A stretch of 64,000 bases of DNA from an uncultured Acetatifactor sp. (GCA_910583845.1 CAJUAB010000016.1:1-64000), one strand, 5' to 3'. Counted from the stretch's first letter, positions 25,212 to 34,675 are shown. Numbers and translations: made by a program. Notes: generated by a model from the sequence alone, not told the origin.

Positions 25212-26830
25212 TGGTGATTCTGCCTTTTTTTATGGTTTCTCAGAGCGCTTTGCACTACATATGCACCAATCATGAGCCAGGTGATTCCCAGTCCGGCCAG
25301 CAGGGCCACCGCCATGGGAGGCAGAGCCCCCAGGTCTCTCTTATCCGATGTGGTCTGCATGGTGTTTTGCAGGCGGTAGAGGGAGGATACGTCCCGGTAG
25401 AGCTTTTCCATGTAGGCCTCATCAATGGTTTCCTTTCGGTTGACCGACTTGGTCACATTCTCGATCATCTGCCCCGCCGCGTCCCGCAGGGAGGTGGAGC
25501 CATTGAACACCGGTGTCACAAAAGTGTCCTCCACATGGTCGAGCAGCAGCCGGGAGGCCTTGATCTTAATGTCATAATAGGTGTCATTATCCTGGCCGCT
25601 GCGGCTTAAATAGTCCTGATACTGCTCGCTGCCCTGGGCCTTGGAGGTGACCGGCACATAGCCTTCCGTCTCCGCGTAGGCAACCTGTACCTCATTGGTG
25701 AGCAGATACTGGGCAAAAAGCCAGGAGGCCAGCACTTCCTGGTGATCCGGTTTGTTGAAGACACAGACGGAGGGGCCCTGGGAAATCATCAGGGGATGCT
25801 CCGGGTCATACTGGGGAACAGGATATACCTCGGTCTCAAATTCTACCAGGGCCTCCTCGCTGATATCTGACAGAGGGGCATGCGTTCCCATCCAGGTGGC
25901 TCCGGCGGTGGAGTCAACGGCAAAGACGCATTGGCCCGCGTTCAGGAAGTTGGCAGGGTAGCTGGAGATTTTGAAGGTGGAGAACGCGCCGGTTGCGGCG
26001 TGGTCCGCCACGGTGTACAGCAGGTCCCGGGCGGTGTCATTGAAAATCAGGATTTCTCCCTGGGGGGTGGAATACCCCGCGCCCTTCTGCTTCAGCATCT
26101 GAATCATCATGTTGTCCGTGGATTTGTAGATGAAGGGGATCATGACTTTCTGTCCGTTGACCAGATAAGTTCCGTCCTCGGCTCTGGCAGCGGCGGCTTC
26201 GGCCACTTCCCAGACATAGTCCCAGGTCAGCACCTCTGGCAGAGTGTATCCCAGGGCTTCCACATAGGTCCTGTTCACGTAACAGGCTTCCGTGGAACGC
26301 ATATAGGGGATGGCGTAGTAGTGACCGTTAAAAGAGCATTCCTCCAGAAACCGGGGGACGATTTCTTCCCGGGCGGGGCCGTCATAGCGCAGCTCACTGC
26401 CTCCAAGCCCGTATCGGGAGTCCGCGAAAAGTCCGTCCAGAGGCACGACGATGTTGACGCCGGTCAGATAAGTGGCAATATGGTCCGGGTAGGTAATGCA
26501 CACGTTGGGAGTAGTACCGGTGGAGATATTGGTGATCACATCGTTGTAGATTCTTCCGTAATCCGTGTACAGCCGCAGGTTCACCGTGATATTGGGGTAC
26601 AGCTCCTGAAAGTCCTCTATGGCTTTTCGATAGATGTCGGTCTGGGTCTTGTTGGTGTCGTTTTTAGCCCAGAAGGTAATCTCATAATCCCGGGAGGTAT
26701 CGAAACTCTCCGGGATCTGAAAAGCCTCCATTCCTCTGGAGCCATGGCAGCCGCTCAGGGAGAGCAGCATGGCCAGCAGGGTGCATATTGACAGAAGGCG
26801 GATATAGTGTTTTCTGTGTTTATTGTTCAT
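25208..26830 (-). CDS. Carbohydrate ABC importer binding lipoprotein with C-terminal helix
   Basis: A 540-residue family-1 extracellular solute-binding protein. Signal peptide with lipobox LSGC (Cys28), then the classical sugar-binder pattern starting YEITFWAKNDTNKTQTDIYRK and ITVNLRLYTDYGRIYNDVI, with the hinge region around residues 100-330. Unusually, it ends with a hydrophobic helix (PPMAVALLAGLGITWLMIGA) and a basic tail, whereas typical family members have no C-terminal membrane anchor. The start ATG 26830 follows GAGAGGACATT; the longer frame is rejected. It is the last gene of the importer cluster, after the two permeases. Ligand: an oligosaccharide or sugar alcohol class, not defined. 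Confidence 0.85.
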   Translation of the reverse strand: MNNKHRKHYIRLLSICTLLAMLLSLSGCHGSRGMEAFQIPESFDTSRDYEITFWAKNDTNKTQTDIYRKAIEDFQELYPNITVNLRLYTDYGRIYNDVITNISTGTTPNVCITYPDHIATYLTGVNIVVPLDGLFADSRYGLGGSELRYDGPAREEIVPRFLEECSFNGHYYAIPYMRSTEACYVNRTYVEALGYTLPEVLTWDYVWEVAEAAAARAEDGTYLVNGQKVMIPFIYKSTDNMMIQMLKQKGAGYSTPQGEILIFNDTARDLLYTVADHAATGAFSTFKISSYPANFLNAGQCVFAVDSTAGATWMGTHAPLSDISEEALVEFETEVYPVPQYDPEHPLMISQGPSVCVFNKPDHQEVLASWLFAQYLLTNEVQVAYAETEGYVPVTSKAQGSEQYQDYLSRSGQDNDTYYDIKIKASRLLLDHVEDTFVTPVFNGSTSLRDAAGQMIENVTKSVNRKETIDEAYMEKLYRDVSSLYRLQNTMQTTSDKRDLGALPPMAVALLAGLGITWLMIGAYVVQSALRNHKKRQNHH

Positions 26831-26913
26831 AATGTCCTCTCCCCGCAAATCCTCGCCTCTACTCACGAACAGCCGGATTTTCTTCCCACCCGGCGCATGC
26901 TGCAGGATTGCGC

Positions 26914-26944
26914 GACATATGCCGGGCGGGAGCCGGCGTATGTC
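26914..26944 (-). other. Hairpin between permease and binding-protein genes
   Basis: GACATATGCCGG (26914-26925) pairs with CCGGCGTATGTC (26933-26944), with one mismatch. It lies in the 196-bp space between the MalG-like and binding-protein genes. Such stems often protect or attenuate the message segment and give the binding protein a different level; no U-tract on the minus strand. Confidence 0.5.
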
Positions 26945-27026
26945 AGCGCCCGTGGGTATGAGCCAGTACAGGATCGGATTTGCCTGTGATGTTGTGAAAG
27001 TTTGCCTGTGGGAACTCCCCGGGGGA

Positions 27027-27902
27027 TCAGCCCTTTGTTCCGCCCCGGGCCACCCCCGCCATGACCTTTCTGCGAAAGACCAGAAACAGCACGATCAGGG
27101 GAACGGAGATTACCACCACGGCGGCCATCATGGCGGGAATATTTTCCCTTCCAAAGCCGTTTTCCCGGATTTCCTGGATGCCGTTGGAGACCAGGTAGTA
27201 GTCGGGATTGTCGGTGATCAGCCGGGGCCATACATAGGAGTTCCAGCACTCGATGATTTTCAGGATGATGATGGTGATCAGCGTGGGTTTGCAGATGGGG
27301 ATCATGACCCGGCGCAGATAGCGCAGGTCCGTGGTACCATCTACCTTGGCGGCATAGTAGAGCTCATCCGGGATCTGGGCGAAATTCTCCTTCAGCAGGT
27401 AGATGTAGAATACGGAAGTCACCGACGGCAGAATCAGTCCCAGGAAAGTGTTCCGCATCCCCAGGTTGGTGACGGTGGTAAAGTTGGTGATGACTACCAG
27501 TTCATTGGGAATCATCATCAGAGACAGAAACAGGGTGAACACCAGATTTTTTCCCCGGAAATCCAGCCGGGCAAAGGCAAAAGCCGCCAGTGTGATGACC
27601 ACCAGCATGACGGCGGTGGTGGTCAGGGTGAAAAACAGCGTGTTCAACAGGTATTTTCCCAGGGATACGGCGGTGAAAGCATCCACATAGTTTTGCAGGG
27701 TGGGGGACAGGGTGAAAAAGGCGGGCACATGCTCCGCGTTGTAGGAGCCGTAGCTTTTTACGGAAGTCAGCAGCATCCAGTAGAAAGGAAACAGCACAAT
27801 CAGTCCCCACAGGGTCAGCAGGGTATAGAGGATGCAGCGGGAGATGATTTTACCTGTCCGGGCACGTTTTTCGATCTTTTGATAATCGGTTTTCCGGTTC
27901 AT
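27027..27902 (-). CDS. Carbohydrate ABC importer permease (MalG-like)
   Basis: A 291-residue permease with six helices. The binding-protein-dependent permease EAA loop reads YYAAKVDGTTDLRYLRRVMI, contacting the ATPase, and the opening helix after KIISRCILYTLLTLWGLIVL is typical of CUT1 MalG/LacG-type subunits. The C-terminus points to the CUT1 family of oligosaccharide importers. GAGGAGGACC precedes the ATG at 27902. It follows the MalF-like permease by 10 bp and precedes the binding-protein gene. Together with the upstream ATPase it makes the membrane part of a sugar importer. Confidence 0.9.
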   Translation of the reverse strand: MNRKTDYQKIEKRARTGKIISRCILYTLLTLWGLIVLFPFYWMLLTSVKSYGSYNAEHVPAFFTLSPTLQNYVDAFTAVSLGKYLLNTLFFTLTTTAVMLVVITLAAFAFARLDFRGKNLVFTLFLSLMMIPNELVVITNFTTVTNLGMRNTFLGLILPSVTSVFYIYLLKENFAQIPDELYYAAKVDGTTDLRYLRRVMIPICKPTLITIIILKIIECWNSYVWPRLITDNPDYYLVSNGIQEIRENGFGRENIPAMMAAVVVISVPLIVLFLVFRRKVMAGVARGGTKG

Positions 27903-27912
27903 ATGGTCCTCC

Positions 27913-28806
27913 TCACAGATAATGTACATGTCTTTTACTCACGAGCAGATTGATACAGGTGATGGTCAGCACGATGGCGAACAGTATGATGGCGGCCGCC
28001 GAGGCGTAGGAGGGGTAGCCGCCGCTGTCCCCGTACAGCATGTCATATACATAGCCCACGATGGTATTCATCTCCGCGGCGTTCAGGTCTGTGCCGAACA
28101 GAGCCACCGCGTCGCTGTAGGCCTTGAAAGCGCCGATAAATCCGGTGATGATCAGGTAGAAGACCATGGGGGATATCATGGGAAGCGTGATTCTGGTGAA
28201 AATCCGCCACCTGGGGGTGCCGTCCACCCGGGCCGCATTATAGTAGGTCTGGCTGACGGAGGCCAGGGCGCTGGTCAGGATCAGGATCTTGAAGGGCATG
28301 ACTACCCAGACGGTATAAAAGCACAGCACAAACATTTTGGCCCAGTAGGGTCCTCCGATGAAGTCCACGGAATCTCCGCCAAAGGTCTGGATCAGCAGGT
28401 TTACCAGGCCGTCAGAATAGGGAGTCTTCTTGAACAGGATCATGAAGACCAGGCCCACCGCCAGGGTATTGGTCACATAGGGCAGAAAATAAACCGTCTG
28501 AAACAGATCCCGCAGGGGCTTTATGGAGCTTAAGGCCACGGAGATCAGCAGCGCCAGTCCGGTGGAGAGGGGTACGGTAATCACCACCAGGATCAGGGTG
28601 TTTTGCACGGCCTGCAGAAAATAGGGGTCGTGGAGCACGTAGGAGTAGTTGTACAGTCCCGTGCCGGAAAAGGTCTGGGAAGCGGAGTTGTACCCCTCCT
28701 CAAAGGAATACACAAACACGTCGATCAGCGGGTAGATCATGAATACGCCCAGAAACAGGAAAGCGGGCAGCAGGTAGAGCCACCCTTTCATATTTTTATT
28801 GTCCAT
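27913..28806 (-). CDS. Carbohydrate ABC importer permease (MalF/UgpA-like)
   Basis: A 297-residue permease with six membrane helices. The first segment (GWLYLLPAFLFLGVFMIYPL) is the typical MalF/UgpA start. The EAA loop YYNAARVDGTPRWRIFTRIT contacts the ATPase. GTAAGGAGATCC precedes ATG 28806. The pair with the following MalG-like gene (10 bp apart) and the upstream ATPase gene shows the CUT1 arrangement. Between it and the ATPase gene is a 179-bp spacer with a palindrome at 28901-28914, so it may have its own control. The substrate is not determined. Confidence 0.9.
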   Translation of the reverse strand: MDNKNMKGWLYLLPAFLFLGVFMIYPLIDVFVYSFEEGYNSASQTFSGTGLYNYSYVLHDPYFLQAVQNTLILVVITVPLSTGLALLISVALSSIKPLRDLFQTVYFLPYVTNTLAVGLVFMILFKKTPYSDGLVNLLIQTFGGDSVDFIGGPYWAKMFVLCFYTVWVVMPFKILILTSALASVSQTYYNAARVDGTPRWRIFTRITLPMISPMVFYLIITGFIGAFKAYSDAVALFGTDLNAAEMNTIVGYVYDMLYGDSGGYPSYASAAAIILFAIVLTITCINLLVSKRHVHYL

Positions 28807-28900
28807 AGTCGGATCTCCTTACAATTGCCCACAGCCAGGCAGTGTCGTCCGCTCCCCGTTTTCCGGAGCGCCGGCGGCAAAGAGGCTGATTGTATTATCT

Positions 28901-28914
28901 CACGGTAAGCCGTG
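28901..28914. promoter_or_regulatory. Palindromic operator-like site
   Basis: CACGGTAAGCCGTG is a perfect 5-bp inverted repeat with four central bases. It lies in the 179-bp region between the ATPase and permease genes, about 95 bp ahead of the MalF-like start on the minus strand. It could be a LacI-type or other repressor site; no regulator gene is adjacent. Confidence 0.35.
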
Positions 28915-28985
28915 ACCATATCGCAGGTGGCAAGCGCGGTTTTCCGCAATCGAAAGCGGCCGGCTGACCTTTCAGGCCGGAGGAA

Positions 28986-30092
28986 TCAGGCCCGCACGGT
29001 AAAGGGAATCCTCTCTCCTGTTTCGGGGTGGAAGAGGTAGAGCTTGTGAGGCTTTACGGAAAACCGCACGGTTTCTGCGTCAGGGTCCACCATGCTTTCT
29101 GCGTTGATGATGGAGCGGATGGACACATTGTCGGAGCAGGGGTGGGTGGATACCACACTGACATCCCGGCCCATGACCTCCACCCGGGTCATACGGCAGG
29201 TCAGGGGGCCGTCTTCCCGGGGGATAAAGCCCTCGGGGCGGATGCCCACGGTGACTTCCTGATCCGTCACGCCCGCCAGGGTCAGCACGGCATCCTCACC
29301 GATATAGAGAACTTCGCCGGACACCCGTCCCCGAAAGATATTGATGGGAGGGGTGCCCAGGAATCTGGCCACAAAAAGATTTACCGGCTCGTCATAGACT
29401 TCCTGGGGCTTGCCGATCTGCTGTACCACGCCCTCTTTCATGACCACGATCATGTCCGAGATGCTCATGGCTTCCTCCTGGTCGTGGGTGACAAAGATGG
29501 TGGTGACGCCGGTCTGGCGCTGGATACGCCGGATTTCTTCCCGGGTCTGCAGACGAAGCCGGGCGTCCAGATTGGACAGGGGTTCGTCCAGGAGCAGAAC
29601 TTTCGGGGTTTTTACCAGTGCCCGGGCGATAGCCACCCGCTGCTGCTGGCCTCCGGAGAGCTCACTGGGCTTTCGGTCCATAAGGCCTTCCAGTTGTACC
29701 ATCCTTGCCGCTTCCAGGGCTCTCTTCTCCATTTCCTCTCTGGAGAGTTTGTCCGCTCCCCGCAGGTTTTCCAGCGGAAAGGTGATATTTTTCAGCACCG
29801 TCAGATGGGGGTAGAGGGCATAGTTCTGAAATACCAGTCCCACGCCTCTGTGCTCGGGGGGCAGGTTTGTCACATCATCCTCCCCGAAAAAGATTTTGCC
29901 CCGGGTGGGTTTTTGCAGGCCGCAGATCAAATTCAGGGCCGTGCTTTTGCCGCAGCCGGAGGGGCCAAGCAGGCCCACCAGCTTGCCGTCGGGGATTTCG
30001 AAGGTGAAATCGTTTACCGCAATGACTTCGCCGGGAGATTTTCTGCCCCGGCTGGGGAATTTCTTTGTCAGGTTCTGCAGTACTATTTTCAT
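28986..30092 (-). CDS. Sugar importer ATPase (MsmK/UgpC-like)
   Basis: A 368-residue ABC ATPase. Walker A LLGPSGCGKSTALNLICG, signature ELSGGQQQR, Walker B VLLLDEPLSNLD and the switch histidine in THDQEEAM are all clear. A C-terminal TOBE-type regulatory region (about 240-368) with the motif VTVGIRPEGF identifies the MsmK/MalK/UgpC class of CUT1 importers. The start is ATG 30092 after AGAGGAAAACC; the longer frame to 30140 has no ribosome site. It leads the cluster (ATPase, MalF, MalG, binding protein) and is driven by the promoter at 30198-30226. Shared ATPases of this class can serve several importers. Confidence 0.9.
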   Translation of the reverse strand: MKIVLQNLTKKFPSRGRKSPGEVIAVNDFTFEIPDGKLVGLLGPSGCGKSTALNLICGLQKPTRGKIFFGEDDVTNLPPEHRGVGLVFQNYALYPHLTVLKNITFPLENLRGADKLSREEMEKRALEAARMVQLEGLMDRKPSELSGGQQQRVAIARALVKTPKVLLLDEPLSNLDARLRLQTREEIRRIQRQTGVTTIFVTHDQEEAMSISDMIVVMKEGVVQQIGKPQEVYDEPVNLFVARFLGTPPINIFRGRVSGEVLYIGEDAVLTLAGVTDQEVTVGIRPEGFIPREDGPLTCRMTRVEVMGRDVSVVSTHPCSDNVSIRSIINAESMVDPDAETVRFSVKPHKLYLFHPETGERIPFTVRA

Positions 30093-30197
30093 GGTTTTCC
30101 TCTTTCTGCATATCGCAGGCGGACTCGCGGCATGCGTCAATCAGTATTTGGAGGGTCAATGTCCCCGGGCCTTTTCGGCAGGACATGTCCCGTGAAC

Positions 30198-30226
30198 ATT
30201 ATAGCGGATTTGCGGAGGTTCTACAA
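30198..30226 (-). promoter_or_regulatory. Promoter of the sugar-importer cluster
   Basis: On the minus strand, TTGTAG (30226-30221), a 17-bp spacer and TATAAT (30203-30198), about 105 bp upstream of the ATPase start. Confidence 0.65.
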
Positions 30227-30418
30227 GATAAAACATGCAAGCTTTTCCGGGAACCTTTTTGGCGCTGGCGGTATCATAATATATGTAAGAAGATTTAGGA
30301 ACTGCCAGCGGTATTAAATCGCGCGTCAGGCTATTGCTGGACGGGTGAAGTTACAATGGTAAAAGCAAAAGTATCTTGCCGGCGGTCCGTAGTTGGGACT
30401 TGTCGCAGGCTTTACCGG

Positions 30419-30609
30419 TGTGCAGTATATAGCCGATTGCGAAACCCTGTCCGCAAGTGACGAGGCTGGTCAATATATACAAAAACGGGCTCGGAAGCAA
30501 ATTTGCTTTGCAAATTAGCTTCATGCAGTGGCAAGTCGCCCTTATTTTGTATATATTGCCATCCTCTGTTTCCAGAAAGCGAGTTTTGCAATCACCTATG
30601 TGCAGTATA
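30419..30609. mobile_element. MITE-like palindromic element with 11-bp direct repeats
   Basis: TGTGCAGTATA occurs twice, at 30419-30429 and 30599-30609. Between them the sequence is one long imperfect hairpin. GATTGCGAAAC (30435-30445) pairs with 30583-30593; the 14-mer CAATATATACAAAA (30471-30484) pairs with 30546-30559; and a central GAAGC-GCTTC stem (30494-30498 with 30518-30522) includes AATTTGC-GCAAATT. It ends about 20 bp before the next gene and carries no gene. A transposed MITE or a structured leader of that gene are the two alternatives. Confidence 0.65.
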
Positions 30610-30630
30610 GAAGAAGAGGAGGAATGAGCA

Positions 30631-31407
30631 ATGAAAGGGAAAATGATTACAGGGACATTGTTGTTGTCAATCTGCATGCTGTGCGCCTGCGGGAGGGGTG
30701 AAAACCAGAGGGGCGGACAGGAAGGAATCCCGGGGACAGGGCAGGGAGCGGCCATAAATTCGGAGCAGGGACAGGAGATGGAGGAATGGCAGGAGACCGC
30801 CGGCAGCAGTGCCGACAGCATATATCGAAGCTACAGGGAAGTGTACAGGGACTTTAACGGTGAAATCAATACGGCAGTATTACGTTTTTTTGACCTGTTT
30901 GATACGGATTTCTATAATTCAGACGCCGCAATGTACCATCAATACATGAGTTACTATGGAAGCTTCTGTTCTGTATTTGAGAATATTTTCTCCGGTGACG
31001 ATGAAAAAATTGAGAAGGATCTGAGAGAGGGGCTTTATGCAGATGACGCGGAGTGGAGCGTAGACGGCGGATTTGCAAAGATATCTTTTGTGGATCAGCA
31101 GACAGAGGTCATCGTCACTGTCGAATATGATGGCTCTTCGACAGCAGAGATTATTTACACAGCTGGCGGGGAGGTTACCCAGAGAGCTTCATTTGTCACA
31201 AATGACAAATACGACATCGTAGCATACAGCTATGACAAAATGACAATCATCGATGCCGTGTATGCAGATGGAGATGACTATTATATTTATGACCCCAGCG
31301 GCTCATCCGTGGACTTTTCGGTGTTTGGGGGCTCGTTTGACGATCCGTCAGCGTTGATCGGAGGCAGGTCATATATTGCCATATTGGACGGCGCATTAGT
31401 CTATTGA
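30631..31407 (+). CDS. Secreted lipoprotein of unknown function
   Basis: A 258-residue lipoprotein with a signal peptide and lipobox LCAC (Cys20). After a Gly/Gln/Glu-rich spacer (about 22-55) the mature part is acidic, with helices around residues 60-130 and alternating strands (WSVDGGFAKISFVDQQTEVI and similar) to the end. No family recognised. AGAGGAGGAATGAG precedes ATG 30631. It is a lone gene, preceded by the palindromic element at 30419-30609, which occupies the place where its promoter should be, so expression may depend on that element. Confidence 0.7.
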   Translation: MKGKMITGTLLLSICMLCACGRGENQRGGQEGIPGTGQGAAINSEQGQEMEEWQETAGSSADSIYRSYREVYRDFNGEINTAVLRFFDLFDTDFYNSDAAMYHQYMSYYGSFCSVFENIFSGDDEKIEKDLREGLYADDAEWSVDGGFAKISFVDQQTEVIVTVEYDGSSTAEIIYTAGGEVTQRASFVTNDKYDIVAYSYDKMTIIDAVYADGDDYYIYDPSGSSVDFSVFGGSFDDPSALIGGRSYIAILDGALVY

Positions 31408-31550
31408 CCGAAAATGGGACCCCCGATGGGGGCGCACAGTCCACCGTTTTCAGCAGTACCAAAAGCCAATAGTTCTTATTTTTGTTTTTTGAAAATTGAT
31501 TTCCGTGTGCGGGCAGGCCCATCTTGTAAGAGACAGCCTGCCCCATCAGT

Positions 31551-34500
31551 TTAAAGCCCGAATCCCTTCAAGATCTCAGAAAATTCCGAGGATCTGGAGA
31601 ATCCTTCCAGAACCTCTTCTCTGCTGATTCCACTATTCAGTCTTCCGACCCAGTCTGTTTTTCCGGCCTCATCAGAAGCGCGGTCCATAAATGTCTGATA
31701 CAGGGTTTCGACATAATTCTCATTGTCCAGTCCCTTGTTTATAAATTCCTCGGATAAGAAAAAGTTTTTTGCCACATCTTCCGCGCTCATGGTACCGGAG
31801 GCAATCCGCCGTGACCAATCCTGAACGCCGGCCTCTTCACCGTCCCGTCCCAGTGCCTTTGTGTACATACGGAGGACATAGTCACGGATACTTGGCGTGA
31901 TGGCAATTTCGCCGGAAGCGTCCAGTTGCCCCCGCACAATATTATAGGAACCACACAGACCGTCGAATTCTGCCGAGTTGACAAAGCCTGCCAGCACGTA
32001 CAGTCTGGAATTTCCCATGCTCAGGCAGGATAACCAGGTATTTCGCCCGCCCTCGTCCGCTTCTCTGTCAAAAAATGTGCGATACAGCACGTCCACATAT
32101 TCGCTGTTGCTCAGGCCGCGGTTGGCAAATTCATCGCTCATGATGAATCCGTGAGCAATGCCCGCACCGTCTGTCTGGAATGTCTGTAACCGCTGGGTCC
32201 AGTCATGCAGTCCCTCGGGTTCGGCAGGCCTGTTCAGCGCAACGGTGTACATACGTCTGACAAAGTCCTCCACCGATGCGGCCATACGGATGGGGGCAGA
32301 GGCCTTATAAGAACCGTTGGCCATTGTTGCCGAGATTTCCGCGGGGCCTGCGTTCAATGCCGTTACCATGCCGTTGTTGACTGTTGCCACGGCTGTATCA
32401 GAGCAACTCCAGATCAGGAAGTCAGGAGCAATCGCATGGCTGACGTCGAGACTGGGATTTTTCAGATAAAATACGGCTTGCGTCTGATTCCCCGGACTGA
32501 CAGAGGAAGGGTTCAGAATGAGGCTGCTGGTATATGTATATTTTTCCAGTTCACCCCAGATAATGCCGGAGGAGGTAGTTGCCTCTTCGAATGTTTCCGT
32601 CGCGATCTGTATGGGCTGAATCGCCGTTTTGTCTGCGGGACTGCTGCAATTGGTCTGATTTTTCCCCACGCCAAAGCACTGCGCCCAGTAATACACGCCA
32701 TCAACCGCGACGCAGCCAATGCCGATTGTCGTATAACCGGGGTTCAGAATATTTTGTCTGTGACCATCCGAATTCATCCAGGAGATCATCACGTATTCGG
32801 GAGTTGAACTGCCATAGGCTATGTTCTCCCCATACATCAATGGATTGAGATCCATACAGGAGGAGCCGTCAGGACGCGTATGAGAAAACAATACGGAGGA
32901 CTCCATGGCTCTCTGCATGGCCGTTTCCAGAAGAGAAGAGTCCATCACCAGATCGGGAGCGCCTGCCTCCCTTCTCCGCTGATTGACAATATTCAGAACT
33001 TCATAAGCATGGGAATAGCTGTAATTGCCGGTCAGGGAGAAGTATTCCAGCGTCCGCAATCCATTTGAGCCAAAAGCGCCCAGGCCGGGGTTTTTCGCGG
33101 TGAGGGACACAGTGGGATCAAATGCGTGAGAGGCCACAAAATTTACAGAGGCCGGAAGGGTCACGGCAGTAAGTTTAGGACAGTTCCCAAAGGCATATCT
33201 GTAGATTGTGGTCAGCCCTTCGTTCAGATTAAGCCTGACAAGGGATCTGTCGTTCAGGAAAGCCTGATACGGGATGGCGGACAGACTGCTGCTGGTAAAA
33301 CTTTTCAGGGAATAGCATTCCCCGAAAGCGCCGTTCCCGATTTCCTTGATATTGGGGGGCAGGGTGATCTCTGTCAACGAGCTGCAATATGCAAATGTAT
33401 GTGCGTAGAGCTTCTCCAATACGCTGCCGAAATCAATCCCGATCAGTGAGGTACATTGTCTGAACATCTGGTAGGAAGTGCTTTTCAGCCCGCTGCCGAA
33501 TTTTACGGATTTCAGGGCCGTGCATCCATAAAAAGTAAAATCATCCGCACTTGTAACGCTGTCCGGTATTACAACGGAAGTCAGGGCGGTGCAATTCTGA
33601 AAGGAGGACTCTCCCAATTCTGCAATCCCTTCCGGAATGATGATTTGGGTCAGTTGCGCGTTACTTATAAAAGCGCCTGCCCCTACTTTTTTCACCGTGT
33701 ACGGAATAATATAGGATGTTCCCGATTTCCCGCCGGGGTATGCGAAAAGGGTCTGTCCATTATCAGAAAAGAGAACTCCGTCCGTAACAGAAAATATGCT
33801 GTTTCCCGGCTCAATGCTGAAAGAGCCTACCTGCGCGCCAAAGAAAGCAAGACTGTCAATATCTGTCAGGGTTCTGCCTATGGTGAAGTTTGCCGGTTTT
33901 GTATTCTGAAAAGCGTATGTTCCGACGGAGACAGCGCCCGGCATGGATATTTCTGTAAGAGAGATGCAATTCGCGAACAGGCCGTCCGGAATATTCTGTA
34001 TACTCGGCGGCAAAGCAATACTTTTTAGAGAAATGCAGCCATAAAAGGCTCCCTCGCCAATAGCGGAGAGGGTCTGGGGGAGAGTTACGCTGCTTATATT
34101 GGCGCAATCGGCAAAGGCCTGCGCGCCGATTTTGGTCACGCCGCTTTCGACCACGACAGCGCTGATGGAATACTGATCTGCAGCCCAGGGGGCGGAGGAA
34201 CCGATGTAATCGTTCATCTCCCCGGTTCCGGAGATCGTAAGGATTCCGCCTGCCAGACTCCAGGTCAGATTGCTTCCGCAGCTGTTGGATGCCGTTGCCA
34301 AAGGCTCGCCCATACTCGGAGTGTTTTCGGCAGCAACGGCATAGCCGAACGGAAATGCCAGGTCCTTTTCCGTAAAGGACAACACGTTGAACGCTTCCGG
34401 TCCCGGCCATGCGGCGGCGCCGTTGTCCGGCACGGCTGTTTCGCTGATAAAACTGATATCCGTATTCTCCGCCGCTGCCGCGGTGATACCGGTTCCTCCA

Positions 34501-34574
34501 AAAATTTGCAACGGGAAAACCAATTCACCGAGTATCAGCAAAAGTGTCAGTATTCTTGCAGACATTTTTTTCAT
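31551..34574 (-). CDS. Large secreted protein: BspA-type LRR, CAP domain, Ig-like, two DUF4214
   Basis: A 1007-residue secreted protein. Signal peptide about residues 1-30. From about 85 to 510 are BspA-type leucine-rich repeats (units such as YGCTALKSVKFGSG and NCTALTSVVIPDSV). About 520-650 is a CAP/SCP domain (LNIVNQRRREAGAPDLV, FSHTRPDGSS, GENIAYGSS, DGHRQNILNPGYTTIGIGC). About 690-770 is an Ig-like segment, then two DUF4214 copies (775-885 and 890-1007) of the RMYTVALNRPAEPEGLHDW and RMYTKALGRDGEEAGVQDW type. It is probably released or surface-held; function may be adhesion or carbohydrate-related. GGAGGAACAG precedes ATG 34574; promoter at 34614-34641. DUF4214 also occurs in the broken gene at 61795. 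Confidence 0.85.
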   Translation of the reverse strand: MKKMSARILTLLLILGELVFPLQIFGGTGITAAAAENTDISFISETAVPDNGAAAWPGPEAFNVLSFTEKDLAFPFGYAVAAENTPSMGEPLATASNSCGSNLTWSLAGGILTISGTGEMNDYIGSSAPWAADQYSISAVVVESGVTKIGAQAFADCANISSVTLPQTLSAIGEGAFYGCISLKSIALPPSIQNIPDGLFANCISLTEISMPGAVSVGTYAFQNTKPANFTIGRTLTDIDSLAFFGAQVGSFSIEPGNSIFSVTDGVLFSDNGQTLFAYPGGKSGTSYIIPYTVKKVGAGAFISNAQLTQIIIPEGIAELGESSFQNCTALTSVVIPDSVTSADDFTFYGCTALKSVKFGSGLKSTSYQMFRQCTSLIGIDFGSVLEKLYAHTFAYCSSLTEITLPPNIKEIGNGAFGECYSLKSFTSSSLSAIPYQAFLNDRSLVRLNLNEGLTTIYRYAFGNCPKLTAVTLPASVNFVASHAFDPTVSLTAKNPGLGAFGSNGLRTLEYFSLTGNYSYSHAYEVLNIVNQRRREAGAPDLVMDSSLLETAMQRAMESSVLFSHTRPDGSSCMDLNPLMYGENIAYGSSTPEYVMISWMNSDGHRQNILNPGYTTIGIGCVAVDGVYYWAQCFGVGKNQTNCSSPADKTAIQPIQIATETFEEATTSSGIIWGELEKYTYTSSLILNPSSVSPGNQTQAVFYLKNPSLDVSHAIAPDFLIWSCSDTAVATVNNGMVTALNAGPAEISATMANGSYKASAPIRMAASVEDFVRRMYTVALNRPAEPEGLHDWTQRLQTFQTDGAGIAHGFIMSDEFANRGLSNSEYVDVLYRTFFDREADEGGRNTWLSCLSMGNSRLYVLAGFVNSAEFDGLCGSYNIVRGQLDASGEIAITPSIRDYVLRMYTKALGRDGEEAGVQDWSRRIASGTMSAEDVAKNFFLSEEFINKGLDNENYVETLYQTFMDRASDEAGKTDWVGRLNSGISREEVLEGFSRSSEFSEILKGFGL

Positions 34575-34613
34575 ATATCTGTTCCTCCATAGTAGTGATA
34601 GTCTCAGAAATAT

Positions 34614-34641
34614 TCTATACATTATGTATTACTGATGTCAA
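34614..34641 (-). promoter_or_regulatory. Promoter of the LRR/CAP/DUF4214 gene
   Basis: On the minus strand, perfect TTGACA (34641-34636), a 16-bp spacer and TATAGA (34619-34614). It is divergent from the helicase promoter just upstream. Confidence 0.7.
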
Positions 34642-34675
34642 GCCCGATGTGCCTCCTGTGGCCAATTTGTCCGGA

